From Culex pipiens pallens (lineage: Eukaryota > Arthropoda > Insecta > Diptera > Culicidae), in assembly GCF_016801865.2 (NCBI RefSeq), contig NC_068939.1, positions 143,778,756 through 143,842,755 of the forward strand: 64,000 nucleotides of DNA, read 5' to 3'. The translations under genes were made by a program, and so were the position numbers. Position 1 is the stretch's first letter. Every line of letters starts with the position of its first letter. This document shows positions 35,851 to 47,974 of the stretch, one piece after another. The notes beneath the pieces are model-generated. The model saw nothing but the letters and a program-made list of their open reading frames with translations. It had not been told where the DNA came from and did not search any database.

Positions 35851-36785
35851 TTTTAGTATTTAAGTATTCAAGTATTTAAGTATTTAAGTATTTAAGTATT
35901 TAAGTATTTAAGTATTTAAATATTTAACTATTTAAGTATTTAAGTATTTAAGTATTTAAGTATTTAAGTATTTAAGTATTTAAGTATTTAAGTATTTAAG
36001 TATTTAAGTATTTAAGTATTTAAGTATTTAAGTATTTAAGTATTTAAGTATTTAAGTATTTAAGTATTTAAGTATTTAAGTATTTAAGCATTTAAGTATT
36101 TAAGTATTTAAGTATTTAAGTATTTAAGTATTTAAGTATTTAAGTATTTAAGTATTTAAGTATTTAAGTATTTAAGTATTTAAGTATTTAAGTATTTAAG
36201 TATTTAAGTATTTAAGTATTTAAGTATTTTATTATTTTAGTATTTTAGTATTTTAGTATTTTAGTATTTTAGTATTTTAGTATTTAAGTATTTAAGTGTT
36301 TAAGTATTTTAGTATTTTAGTATTTTAGTATTTTAGTATTTTAGTATTTAAGTATTTTAGTATTTAAGTATTTAAGTATTTATGTATTTTAGTATTTTAG
36401 TATTTTAGTATTTTAGTATTTTAGTATTTTAGTATTTTAGTATTTTAGTATTTTAGTATTTTAGTATTTTAGTATTTTAGTATTTTAGTATTTTAGTATT
36501 TTAGTATTTTAGTTTTTTAGTATTTTAGTATTTTAGTATTTTAGTATTTTAGTATTTTAGTATTTTAGTATTTTAGTATTTAAGTATTTTAGTATTTTAG
36601 TATTTTAGTATTTTAGTATTTTAGTATTTTAGTATTTTAGTATTTTAGTATTTTCGTATTTTAGTTTTTTAGTATTTTAGTATTTTAGTATTTTAGTATT
36701 TTAGTATTTTAGTGTTTTAGTATTTAAATATTTTAGTATTTTAGTATTTTAGTATTTTCGTATTTTAGTTCTTTAGTATTTTTGT
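35851..36785 (+). repeat. 8-bp-period microsatellite, about 935 bp
   Basis: A left block (to about 36228) is mostly TATTTAAG. From about 36229 the unit becomes TATTTTAG, with a few returns to the first form and occasional variants (TTTTTTAG, TATTTTCG). Roughly 115 units in all. The single-base A/T switch divides the array into two homogenised blocks. Confidence 0.95.
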
Positions 36786-37690
36786 GATAAATGTTGTTTT
36801 AAAAAATTGTTTCTGTTTTTTATGACATAAGCTATTTTTTTTTAATTTTGACGGTTGATTTCCTTTACGTGCAACCAACAACTTTCCCTTTCTGAAAAAG
36901 GTAAACCATCACTACCGAATTAAAAAGAGAAATACACCGAGATAGCCTTCCCATAAACTCCGACGTGGTTTCATAACAGTGTTTGGGCACGTGTTAAAAA
37001 TCCTTGAATTCCTACCAGGCCATGAGCAGAAGAAACCCCTGGCAAGTTTGTGTGTGCAAGCTTAGGTGTGAATTCCAAAGGGATAAAATTACGGCGCCCA
37101 CATTCCGCATCCAACTGGGTTTTGCCTTTTGCGGACCCAAAGTTTAAGGATTACACAGCCACCGTGTGAAAGGTATACGTCGAGGGTGTCGAAAGTGATT
37201 TTAGACATTCAACAGAAGGGACTTCACGGGCAAGGTTGGGTTCTTCAAGGTGAACAGTAAGAGTTTTTTGAGTGAATATTGGTGAATTTTTAAAATTTGT
37301 TCAAAACTATGAAATCTCATTTATATTATTTCTTCAAATTTTGAATGATTTTTTTTTACCACAAATCTTGCTTACAGTCCCACTGTCCACTATCATGTGA
37401 GCTGCTGTCACAGTACGGTAGATTCAAGAAGGAGATAAAATTTACCTATGCACCAGATGGGGAATAGTTGGATGTTTCGCAGTTGGAATTTAAACTAGTC
37501 CCACGGGAAGTGTAGAAGCGAAGGTGCAGAGATATAGTCTATTTCATGACTTAACATTACGGTAGCACTATGATAGTGCACACGTCGTTCAGCTCGTAAA
37601 ACTTCTCAACATTCTGCAGTTAATATTTAATGGTTCAAGGGGCCTGTAATTAATTTACGTTCTGAAAGCATCAACTGAAGGAATTCAATA
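36786..37690. other. CapaR intron 1, no gene seen
   Basis: Unique-looking sequence between the microsatellite and the palindromic TTAA element. No coding or RNA feature recognised. Confidence 0.35.
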
Positions 37691-37696
37691 ATTTAA

Positions 37697-38168
37697 CACT
37701 GGAACGCCCAACGCATGTCTAACTTACCCGGACGCCCAAGCCTCCCAAAAAAGTTGGAACGGTAACTTCAACTCGCTGGTTCTCGGGCATAGCTCAACCA
37801 TTCGGGTCGATTCTTTTTTCCAGGGATTTGTAAGAATGCTTAGATGATCCTAAAATTTGGCAGAACTTGATTTGAACAAATCTGTAATTTCTGCGACCAA
37901 AAACATCGTTCCAACTTTTTCAAAAAGACTGCCTTCGCGGAATTTTTGGCGAATTTTTTTTTACACGCGAAAAAAAAAGTTGGAACGATGTTTTTGATCG
38001 CAAAAATTACAGATTTGATCAAATTGAGTTCTGCAAAGATCTAGGATAATCTAGACATCCTAACAAATCACTGGAAAAAAGAATCGTCTTGATTGGGTGA
38101 GTTATTCCTGAAAACCAGCGAGTTGAAGTTACCGTTCCAACTTTTTTGGAGCCTTGGGCGTTGGAATG
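37697..38168. mobile_element. 472-bp TTAA-flanked palindromic element
   Basis: TTAA on both sides (37693-37696, 38169-38172). Ends CACTGGAACGCCCAACGC and complement CATTCCAACGCCCAAGGC. The arms pair through most of their length (AAAAAAGTTGGAACGGTAAC, AACATCGTTCCAACTTTTT) and meet near 37950-37970. Non-coding fold-back. Confidence 0.8.
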
Positions 38169-38714
38169 TTAAGAAACAGGTGCAGATAGTGTTGAGTGTG
38201 TTATTCATAAGTGAACATATGTGAACAAAACTTGGAAACTCACTTGATGTTATTCAGCTATTTTAATAATCTTTTGGAGACAAAAAATCAAATGAAATGA
38301 TTTTTATGATTTTATTCAAGCTCTTAATTTAATTTGATTCAAAGTCGCATGCGATTAGATACAAAAATCACGACGACATATTGGTTTCCTGTCATAATCC
38401 TTCCTGCAGTATTATTAGTGATGATTTGAGCTATTCCCTGGAATATCCTTTGTTATTTACCCGTTCTCTGGCAGTCATAAATCCTTTTTTATTCCTTCAC
38501 TCTTACCAATCTCCCCGAATTAACTCACTTTGTCTCAAGTTACTCTGCAGCCCCTAAATCCTAAAAATAATTCTCATTAATCGTGTGTTTACTTTAACCC
38601 TTTCAGGCCTGAATTTTTCTGAGCTGTGTTAATCTACAATTTTGGTACCAGTAGTTCATTTTTTCCATGAGTAAACAGAAACAGGCAAAAAAAAGTTACA
38701 TTTCATTATTGGAC

Positions 38715-39723
38715 GTTCTGGGTCCTCCAAAGTGTCCTGGAATACAGATCTTGGAGTCTACCGCCGTAACAACACGATTCTACCAAGTTTCCGATCATGG
38801 TTCATATTCAGTGATGTCCCTGGGACCCTTTGGCAACACTATGAGCTATGTTGATCACTTTTGGGATGTTCTGGGTCCTCCAAAGTGTCCTGGAATACAG
38901 ATCTTGGAGTCTTCCGCCGTAACAACACGATTCTACCAAGTTTCCGATCATGGTTCATATTCAGTGATGTCCCTGGGACCCTTTGGCAACACTATGAGCT
39001 ATGTGGATCACTTTTGGGATGTTCTGGGTCCTCCAAAGTGTCCTAGAATAAAGATCTTGGAGTCTACCGCCGTAACAACACGATTCTACCAAGTTTCCAA
39101 TTATGGTTCATATTCAGTGATGTCCTTGGGATCCTTCGGCAACACTATGAGCTATGTGGATCACTTTTGGGATGATCTGGGTCCTCCAAAGTGTCCTGGA
39201 ATACAGATCTTGGAGTCTACCGCCGTAACAACACGATTCTACCAAGTTTCCGATTATGGTTCATATTCAGTGATGTCCCTGGGACCCTTTGGCAACACTA
39301 TGAGCTATGTGGATCACTTTTGGGATGTTCTGGGTCCTCCAAAGTGTCCTGGAATTCAGATCTTGGAGTATACCTCCGTAACAACACGATTGTACCAAGT
39401 TTCCGATCATGGTTCATATTCAGTGATGTCCCTAGAACCCTTTGGAAACACTCTGAGCTATGTGGATCACTTTTGGGATGTTCTGGGTCCTCCAAAGTGT
39501 CCTGGAATACAGATCTTGGAGTCTACCGCCGTAACAACACGATTCTACCAAGTTTCCAATTATGGTTCATATTCAGTGATGTCCCTGGGACCCATTGGAA
39601 ACACTATGAGCTATGTGGATCACTTTTGGGATGATCTGGGTCCTCCAAAGTGTCCTGGAATACAGATCTTGGAGTCTACCGCCGTAACAACACGATTTTA
39701 CCAAGTTTCCGATTATGGTTCAT
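38715..39723 (+). repeat. 153-bp tandem repeat, forward array (6.6 units)
   Basis: Units start at 38715, 38868, 39021, 39174, 39327, 39480 and 39633, exactly 153 bases apart, and the last is cut at 39723. Units begin GTTCTGGGTCCTCCAAAGTG or the GATCTGGG variant and differ by a few substitutions. Because 153 is a multiple of three, long open frames run through the array in more than one frame. The 352-codon one (38667-39725) is repetitive and is not regarded as a gene. Confidence 0.95.
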
Positions 39724-41050
39724 AATCATGATCGGAAACTTGGTACAATCGTGTTGTTACGGAGGTATACTCCAAGATCTGTATTCCAAGACACTTTGGA
39801 GGACCCAGAACATCCCAAAAATGATCCACATAGCTCATAGTGTTTCCAACGGGTCCCAGGGACATTACTGAATATGAACCTAATCGGAAACTTGGTAGAA
39901 TCTTGTTGTTACGGCGGTAGACTTCAAGATCTGTATTCCAGGACACTTTGGAGGACCCAGATCATCCCAAAAGTGATCCACATAGCTCAGAAGGTTGCCA
40001 AAAGGTTCCAGGGACATCACTGAATATGAACCATAATCGGAAACTTGGTAGAATCGTGTTGTTACGGCGGTAGACTCCAAGATCTGTATTCCTGGACACT
40101 TTGGATGACCCAGAACATCCCAAAAGTGATCCACATAGCTCATAGTGTTGCCAAAGGGTCCCAGGGACATCACTGAATATGAACCATGATCGGAAACTTG
40201 GTAGAATCGTGTTGTTACGGCGGTAGACTCCAAGATCTGTATTCCAGGACACTTTGGAGGACCCAGAACATCCCAAAAGTGATCCACATAGCTCATAGTG
40301 TTGCCAAAGGGTCCCAGGGACATCACTGAATATGAACCATAATCGGAAACTTGGTAGAATCGTGTTGTTACGGCGGCAGACTCCAAGATCTGTATTCCTG
40401 GACACTTTGGATGACCCAGAACATCCCAAAAGTGATCTACATAGCTCATAGTATTGCCATGGGTCCCAGGGACATCACTGAATATGAACCATAATCGGAA
40501 ACTTGGTAGAATCGTGTTGTTACGGCGGTAGACTCCAAGATCTGTATTCTAGGACACTTTGGAGGACCCAGAACATCCCAAAAGTGATCCACATAGCTCA
40601 TAGTGTTGCCAAAGGGTCCCAGGGACATCACTGAATATGAACCATGATCGGAAACTTGGTAGAATCGTGTTGTTACGGCGGTAGACTCCAAGATCTGTAT
40701 TCCAGGACACTTTGGAGGACCCAGAACATCCCAAAAGTGATCCACATAGCTCATAGTGTTGCCAAAGGGTCCCAGGGACATCACTGAATATGAACTATAA
40801 TCGGAAACTTGGTAGAATCGTGTTGTTACGGCGGTAGACTCCAAGATCTGTATTTCAGGACACTTTGGAGGACCCAGATCATCCCAAAAGTGACCCACAT
40901 AGCTCAGAGGGTTGCCAAAGGGTCCCAGGGACATCACTGAATATGATCCATAATCGGAAACTTGGTAGAATCGTGTTGTTACGGCGGTAGACTCCAAGAT
41001 CTGTATTCCAGGACACTTTGGAGGACCTAGATCATCCCAAAAGAGATCCA
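39724..41050 (-). repeat. 153-bp tandem repeat, inverted array (about 8.7 units)
   Basis: The same unit in the opposite orientation, meeting the forward array at about 39723 where the two arms read TATGGTTCATA and ATCATGATCGG with no spacer. The last unit decays at 41040-41050 (GATCATCCCAAAAGAGATCC). The two arrays can pair with each other over about 1 kb. Confidence 0.95.
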
Positions 41051-41360
41051 AAGGGATCGAAGTGGTCCCAAATGGTCGTGAGGATGTGACTGGTAATAAC
41101 TAAACTTCATTTGCCTTGAAAAATCGTTGTAAACCTGAATTATCTTCAACATTTTCTGAAGTTTCCAAATTTCAGGTTTTCAGGATGTTCTAGGTCGTCA
41201 AAATGGCCATTAACAACCACTCAAACATTTTTTCCTAGGTAGAGAAACTCATAAATTACAACTTTGCTGAACAATGTTATATGTTTTGAGCACTGTGTGA
41301 TTTTATACAACCGAATTTCGGTATGGGTCATATATGACCCATCAGGCCTGAAAGGGTTAA

Positions 41361-42340
41361 AGTATCCCTATATCAGTTTCAAATATAATTGAGCGTTATG
41401 GAAAGTGAGTACAAAAATTGTGATAATCCCACCGATGGTGATTCGGTTGAGAGCAATTTCAAACAATATTTGGCTTAGGAGTATAATTTTCAAGCTCAGT
41501 CGCTAACTTAATCCCATTCTTAGACACCAATTTGGGCTTTCCGGGAAGAAGTGAAAATAAAATGTAAATTTTCAAAGTATTCAATTCCTTTCCTTTCGAC
41601 TCCAGCTAGCTCTTCATTGTACGGCCACGGGGAGAACAAAGTTTTGCAATTTGGCATTCGCGCACATGGTTGTCTACCTCGGGCTTATTTTTCGCGGTGC
41701 GTTTTTCCCAGTTGGAACGATTTAATCAAAAAGTTTTTTTGCTTCCTGATTTCCTAAGACTAGGGGAAATATACCCTTTCTAATCAAACACCTATTTTAG
41801 TCATATGGAGAGTTTGATGCTCGATTAAAGCTCCAAAAATACTATTTAGGCTATCAACTTACCAGCAACAGCACCGCCTCGAGTAAGCACGCAAATGTAT
41901 GCCACTTACTGGCCAAAAAGATCAAATTTAATGGACTTTTGATCATAATTTCTATTTTGCGAGACCATTTCTCATCATTTTGTTGGCACACACATCCACA
42001 CGCAAGATGAGAGCTTAACTGCTTAACGAAAGTCGCCATCAATATCTTTTCACTTGCGCTAACGTTTTCAAAGCGCTTAAGTAAGATATGAAATTGCTTC
42101 CAACTACCGGCAACATGTTCTTTTGCACATTAGTTAGTCACTTACTTGAAAAATAATCCCGAAACATGTAAATAACTAGCAAGCGCCAACAAAAAAACAA
42201 ACTCGCCAAGTCTTTTGACGTTTGACTTTTGACGACCCATTCTAATCGAAGAAAACCGAAGCGAGAAGCGAAGGCAAATAAAGAACAAAGGGTGGCCACT
42301 AACACTACCAGCAGCGCCTATTGGAGTGAGCCACCTTTTC
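41361..42340. other. CapaR intron 1, unique and decayed repeat DNA
   Basis: Contains a possible MITE fragment starting TAGGGGAAATATACCC (41761) and otherwise nothing recognisable. No gene. Confidence 0.35.
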
Positions 42341-42344
42341 CAAC

Positions 42345-43110
42345 GGGTAAGGTTTTTTTTCAAGATTATTATTTTTAAAACATGTACTGGGGTAGGCCAC
42401 ACAAAGTCCATGCACTATTTTGGAAAAAAAAATTTCAGCTGTGTTTAGAAAAATAGTTACGTTAAAAATTCTTAGTTTAAATTCCGGGGTGACTTTGATA
42501 GTCATAGTTTTTCTTGCTAAAATCATATTTAAGATGTTCAAACTTTATGTGTACGTTAAATGTTAAACGTTAAATGTTAAAGTAGCTGATATATTTTTTA
42601 AGAAAAAAATCCATGTTTATATTTAGTTATACATACAAATTTTAGTTAAAATTGGTAAAAAGTCGGAATTTTGCCTGAAATTTGTTAAAACTAGTTTGGT
42701 TTATAAAATTATCGATTTATAATGCATTAATACTGAATTTGAAGCACGAAACTAAAGTTTTCACATTTTACATGAAATTTGTTCAACTGAAATTGCCTAT
42801 AAATTTGTAGCTTTTTTTAAGTGTGTTTGAAACATTATTATTATTAACACATATTATTTATTATTTACAAACTTATTCAACCTTCTCCTAGTGGAAAAAT
42901 GTTCAAAGAATCCGAAAATGCATTCCGTTTTCCGATTCAAAATTAGGTTCATTGAGAAAATCTTGACACTTTGAGAAGATTTAAATAATGACTTTCATCA
43001 ACATTTTCTTAACTATAGTTATTTAACTTTTTGAACTTTTCAAAATTTTATGAAAAGTTCTTTTTGAGGTACTTTGAACACTTCTCTACCATGGTCAGTA
43101 TGATTCTAAA
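42345..43110. mobile_element. Uninterrupted copy of the 4172-6908 parent element
   Basis: Reads in the opposite orientation to that copy: ACATGTACTGGGGTAGGCCA near the left, CTTGACACTTTGAGAAG in the middle and GAGGTACTTTGAACACTTCT at the right. It lacks both nested insertions, which confirms their boundaries. Its terminal CCGTAAA ends are lost. Confidence 0.65.
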
Positions 43111-43560
43111 TTTTTTTATTTTTAAAACCGCTGTTTCTTCACAAGGTTTAGACTTAGAACAATGGTCAATATGAAGACTTTGATGTAAAATTGTCTAGGA
43201 AATCGATTCCCACTATCGGTTTTTGAAAATTTTGACTTTTAGACCTCTTTTCAAAAAAAAAGTTTTAGTAAACGATTTTTGTATTTTTTAGGAGAGACAT
43301 ACCATCCTGCATTTTTTGTGAGTCTTTTTGTAACATTTTAGGCTATTTCCTCAATAATTTTGAACAAAGAAAAATCATAACAACACCTTCAAATTTTATT
43401 TTTAAACTTAAAAATTGAAAAATCTCATGGAAGTGGAGTGAATTTTTCTTTCAGTGTATTTTTTTCAGAAAGCCCGTCCAATTTCCTACAAGTTTGCCTT
43501 TGACCACTTTTTGATACGATGCAACGGCTTTGAGTTATAGTAATTTTTAAATTACAAAAT
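43111..43560. other. CapaR intron 1, no gene seen
   Basis: AT-rich, probably decayed transposon sequence. Confidence 0.3.
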
Positions 43561-43564
43561 ACAA

Positions 43565-44755
43565 AAATATTTAAATTACTTACGCCCTTCTCAAATGTCA
43601 ATTTCGAGTACAATTGGCTCCATATACACAAAAATGGCTTATATAGGCCTAGGATAACATATCCAAAAAGTTTCATTGAAATCGGAGAGGTTCGGGTACA
43701 AAAGTACCAGAAAAATTCCTGATTTGAGCTGGAATTGCTCAATCCTGCTCTAAAAATAAACTTTTGAAAAACAGCTCGTAGACCTATATTCATGTATACC
43801 TATCAACTCAGAATCGAAAATTGAAAAAAATGTCTGTGTGTGTGTGTATTCCCCTTGGTGCTCAAAATTCTTGCCAAGTTTTCTCGGCACTGGCTGATCC
43901 GATTTGAGTCAAACTAGTTTCATTCGATCCAGTTTGGTGCCCCATACTGCGCTATTAAATTGTTTGAAGATCCGATATGTAGTTCAAAAGTTACCTATAA
44001 AAAAGTGTCACAAGTCTAAAATGTTGATGATCTGGTAACCCTGTCTTGAGTGATATTTATGCACTTTTCTGAAGCCGGATCTCACTTATCTGTATGAAAC
44101 TATGTCCGCATCTATCATGCGACCTATAACTGGATATGTTTGAAGATCTGGCAACCCTGTCTTTAGTGATGACCACTTAAGTAATATTGATTTAATTTTT
44201 GATACCGGATCTAAGTTAAACTAAGTTCACTCCATGTTTATTGCGCACATGGTATCCATAGATTCAATCACTCAGATGAATATAATTTTCAGCTATTTTG
44301 TGTGTTCCATTTTTGGTTAGAAGCAGGAAGGTGCTGTGTCCTATCCCTCGCCTAGACCAGACCAAAATCCATGATAAAGCTGTCAGACCAAATCTGTCAG
44401 ACCAAGACTGTCAGACCAAAGAGCAAAAAGTAAACAATCTTGGTCTTCGACGTAGGTGCACACAAATCAAGAAAAGAAAATTTGAAAAAGAATTTTATTT
44501 TTTTAATTCAATGACTGGTTTTGGACTGCAAAATTGAATGTACGTCAGAAAATGATTAAACCGTGCGGCGGCCTGTACACCGACAATGAAATAAGCAGTT
44601 AAAAGCCTTATTCTTCCACTTTAATTTTTGATCGCGTTTTCGGTTTACACCTGAACAATCTTGAAATTATTTATACGGATTTGTGATTCCTCTCTTTCCA
44701 TCATTCCCTTGGTTAGAAGTGGAAAGGCAGCAACCACGTAGGTGGATTAAGTTAT
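43565..44755 (+). mobile_element. Dispersed CCTTCCTCAC repeat, copy with internal insertion
   Basis: Carries the family body (AATCCTGCTCTAAAAATAAA, TTCTCGGCACTGGCTGATCC, TG microsatellite at 43833) and ends GGAAAGGCAGCAACCAC with GTAGGTGGATTAAGTTA at 44755. About 0.4 kb of foreign sequence (about 44220-44690) interrupts it, including four tandem CAGACCAA phrases at 44356-44418. Confidence 0.6.
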
Positions 44756-44759
44756 TTTT

Positions 44760-46190
44760 TTATATATTCAAGATCTCAACAAGAGAGCGGACCGTCCGAT
44801 CTGGCGGATATTATGAATCTGCGGGAAAATGATAATGGAATTAGTTTCACAAATTCCAACCGAGAAAAGCTCCGAACTGAGTGGGGCCACTTGAGGCATT
44901 AGAGCCAATCCCGTCTAATAGAAAAGGCTTTTCGCTGATGGCGTTTATCGGGAAAATTTCCTCGCTTTATCGTTTATTTTGACGGAGAAAAACAGCCTTG
45001 GTTGCTTTCCAACGGAGAGCATTTTCCATGACTTGATCTCTTGAATATAGATAAAAATTAAAGTAAAATTTAACAATTGGGTACTCTTGCTTTATAGAAA
45101 TTAGCACTTTGAGATGTCATTCGCTACGTAGTTTAATTTTTGTTCAAACCCAGGTGTTAGAAATAACATTCCTGTTCCACCAGTTTCTGTTTGGGTTTGG
45201 AGTATGATTGGCTTAACGCTTTACGGTGGGAAAAATGTTTTTCAATTTCAGCATTCTTTGCTTTTCAGGAAGAAACAAAATTGCAATTCTGGCGTGGGAA
45301 GCTGAGAGATTCTTTCATCTTGTTTGAAAGTTGTTGTGCTGAGGTATAAACTTTATCAAAAGGACAAATTCCAGCATCGATTGTCCTCGTTCTTCAAAAT
45401 TGAAATGTACTGAACAATGGGATTTGGATGGGATGGTAATGAAATTCCATGAAATGGTATTCAATACAGAAAGTTTATTGCTACATACGTCCGGCAACAA
45501 CAGATGATAACAATTTAAACTTTCTGCTCAGTACTTTTGTGAACTTTTGCCAATTAAAATGTCAAGGGATGTTATTTCTGATTTATTTAACTGTTGGAAA
45601 AGTTGATTTGTTTGATTTCTGCTTATTAAAAAAGTAATTGCTGCGCTCTGATACTTCCACAGTTATCAATTTTAATACCCAAAATAAAGCTACTAAATTT
45701 AACATCGTACCTTGAACAGTTATAATATAGACTCAGTAAACACAACAAATCGCTTCTACCACTCAAAGAGCAAGCAATAAAACGATGAAATATCGTCTCC
45801 CCAAGCATAGATCGCCATAAATTTCGGCAAATTTGTGGCAACACCAGCACCGCGTTAGATTGATGCAGGAGGAGGAGGGCAAAGTTTCAATCCTGTGCAA
45901 ATCTCGTTCAAATGACCACTTCCGGATTGAGATGAAATGAAACCAACCAAAATAAAGTTACACGCATTAAAGCACACTTTGGGATTAAATGGGATCCCAA
46001 ACGCAGCTACGCTTCCAATAATGGCTTTCGCAGGTACCAAACGTGAATTGAGGGTAATAATTTGGGATGCCATTGGAAGTTACGTGAACATTGGCGTTGG
46101 GCGAAAAATAAGATTGAGAAACAAATTTGATGCAATTTTTGCATTTTTTTCATGTTCAGTAAAACAAGCTTTTCAAATCAATTGCCATAA
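44760..46190. other. CapaR intron 1, unique DNA
   Basis: No gene or RNA recognised. The stretch 45840-46100 is somewhat GC-richer and looks single-copy. Confidence 0.35.
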
Positions 46191-46194
46191 AAAA

Positions 46195-46911
46195 ACTAAC
46201 TTAATCCACCTATGTGGTTGTTGCCTTCCTCACTCTTTACCAACAATTGCAAGGGGTGATGTGATGGGTTTCGACACAAATTTCATCATTTTGTTTAGCT
46301 TCGAAATAAAAATTACAGAAATATAACATAAGTGGTCATTACTTGAAACAGGGTTGCCAGATCTTCAAACTTTTAGACACGTTAGAAAGGTCTTTCGATT
46401 ACCTAACCAACAATGGATCCGAACATAGTTTACATACATTTAAGTGAGATCCGGCATCAAAAAAGTACATAAATATCACTTAAGTGGTCATATCTGGAAA
46501 CAGAGTTGCCATATATTCAAAGTTTGTTTGGAAAGGTTTTTCGATTACCTAACCAACGATGGGTTGGATGATGGATTCGGGCATAGTTTACATACATTGA
46601 GATGAGATCCGGCCTCAAAAAATTACATAAATATCACTTAAGTGGCTAGATCTCGAGACAGGATTGCAGGTTTTAAAACTTTATGTTTCAAAGGAAAGTT
46701 TTTTAATAACTTATCCAAAAATTAGTCGCATAGTTGTTCTTAACGCACATACACACACATTCATACACATACATACACATACACTCGCTCAGACATTTGT
46801 TCAGTTTTCGAATCTGTGTCGATAGGTATACATGAAGGTGGGCCTACAACGTTTTTATAAAAAGTTCATTTTTAGAGCAGGATATCAGTCTAACCTCAGT
46901 GAGGAAGGCAA
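46195..46911 (-). mobile_element. Dispersed CCTTCCTCAC repeat, near-complete inverted copy
   Basis: Opens TTAATCCACCTATGTGG with TTGCCTTCCTCACTC and closes CCTCAGTGAGGAAGGC. Contains the two internal units with GGATC..ACCTAACCAAC.ATGG motifs and a CA/CATA microsatellite (46740-46790). Confidence 0.7.
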
Positions 46912-47280
46912 AAATGCAGACAAAATTTCAAATTTATTTTGTTCAAACTCTCCAGAAGGGACGCCCCTGACTTTTGGCGTTCGGAAATCGAGCCGTATAA
47001 AAGTCAATGAAATGAGCCACCTTCCAAGCAGACCGTTACAATTGCGATATAAATTTGCTTTTACGGCACACCTTGGAATTTGGCAATGTCTCAAACAAAT
47101 GGTAAATTGTGCCACACCACACGCGCATTCGGGACGATCTCTGAAGGCGATAGGGATGGCCGTGAATGTGGTTTCATGAATTACATTCTCCCCCGGATGT
47201 TTGGTTTTATGAGATTTGAGCGTTTGTATAAATCAATATATTGTGGAAAGTATTTTTGTTCATTTCAAATAACAGGTAAT
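46912..47280. other. CapaR intron 1, no gene seen
   Basis: Unique-looking; nothing recognised. Confidence 0.35.
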
Positions 47281-47285
47281 GAACA

Positions 47286-47461
47286 CACGGAGAAAAAAGA
47301 GTTCCCAAAATCGTGAACAGGCGTTCATGAAAATGGGAACCACGAACAAAGTGTTCGAATTTCATGGTACGTTTTTCAAAATCGTACCACGGGATTTGAA
47401 CACTTTGTTCGAGGTTTCCATTTTCATGAACGCTTGTTCACGATTTTAGGAACTCTTTTTT
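47286..47461. mobile_element. Hairpin element with CACGGAGAAAAAAGAG end, copy 2
   Basis: Very similar to 30344-30526, with the same palindromic arms (CGAACAAAGTGTTCGAATTT). The right end has lost the last bases of its inverted repeat. Confidence 0.8.
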
Positions 47462-47974
47462 AATGCAATTTATTTTCGATTATTTTTTTCTGCGGAACAA
47501 ATCGAATCTGTTCCCAAGATACGGGATCATCCATAAACCACGTGGGCACTTTTTTTTTTTGAAATTTCAATCAATGAACATTATTTTGTAGACCTAAAAA
47601 TTGTTCTGTGTTGGTCGAAATTGAATTAAATTCGTGTGTTCCAAACAGAACAATTATATTTCTTCCATCCGAATGTCTTCTATCAAAACATCCCTCCAGC
47701 TAGATTCCGAGTAATACCAAACCCTTAACCCTGCCGATGTTTATCACCAATCTCTCTAATGGGATCCAGTTAACAAACTCCCAGTCATCTTGCGTCTACA
47801 TGTTTACGTCTAAACTCGTCGCCACGGACATGATAGTTAAATCCATCCAAACTCCTGGAAAACCACTAATTAAGTGGTTTTGCCGTTTTCAAAATATGTA
47901 CATGGTGTGAGTTTCTGAGGGAAGCAGAGGAGGGACAGCTGGTTCAAAAGCTTTGATTCACTAAATCGACTTAC
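47462..47974. other. CapaR intron 1, 5' end
   Basis: Contains a CATCCATAAACCACGTGG phrase (47529) shared with other mosquito-type repeats in the window (28833, 51189). The remainder, up to the exon 1 donor, looks unique. Confidence 0.35.

Larger units (their letters stand above)
38598..41356. mobile_element. TTAA-flanked element containing head-to-head 153-bp arrays
   Basis: Ends CCCTTTCAGGCCTGA and its exact complement TCAGGCCTGAAAGGG, flanked by TTAA (38594-38597, 41357-41360). Short unique shoulders (38598-38714 and 41051-41356) enclose a large tandem array in two opposed orientations. No transposase. The TTAA site and inverted ends fit piggyBac- or Kolobok-type non-autonomous elements. 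Confidence 0.85.

Noticed and set aside
35851..36785. CRISPR-like or telomeric array
   Set aside because: Pure short-period tandem repeat with no spacers; simple microsatellite.
38667..39725. 352-codon open reading frame with 51-residue repeats as a repetitive protein gene
   Set aside because: It is the translation of the 153-bp array. Other frames and the opposite strand are equally open, and unit differences are often amino-acid changing.
45937..46326. 129-codon plus-strand ORF
   Set aside because: Its second half runs through the CCTTCCTCAC repeat, so it is a chance frame.
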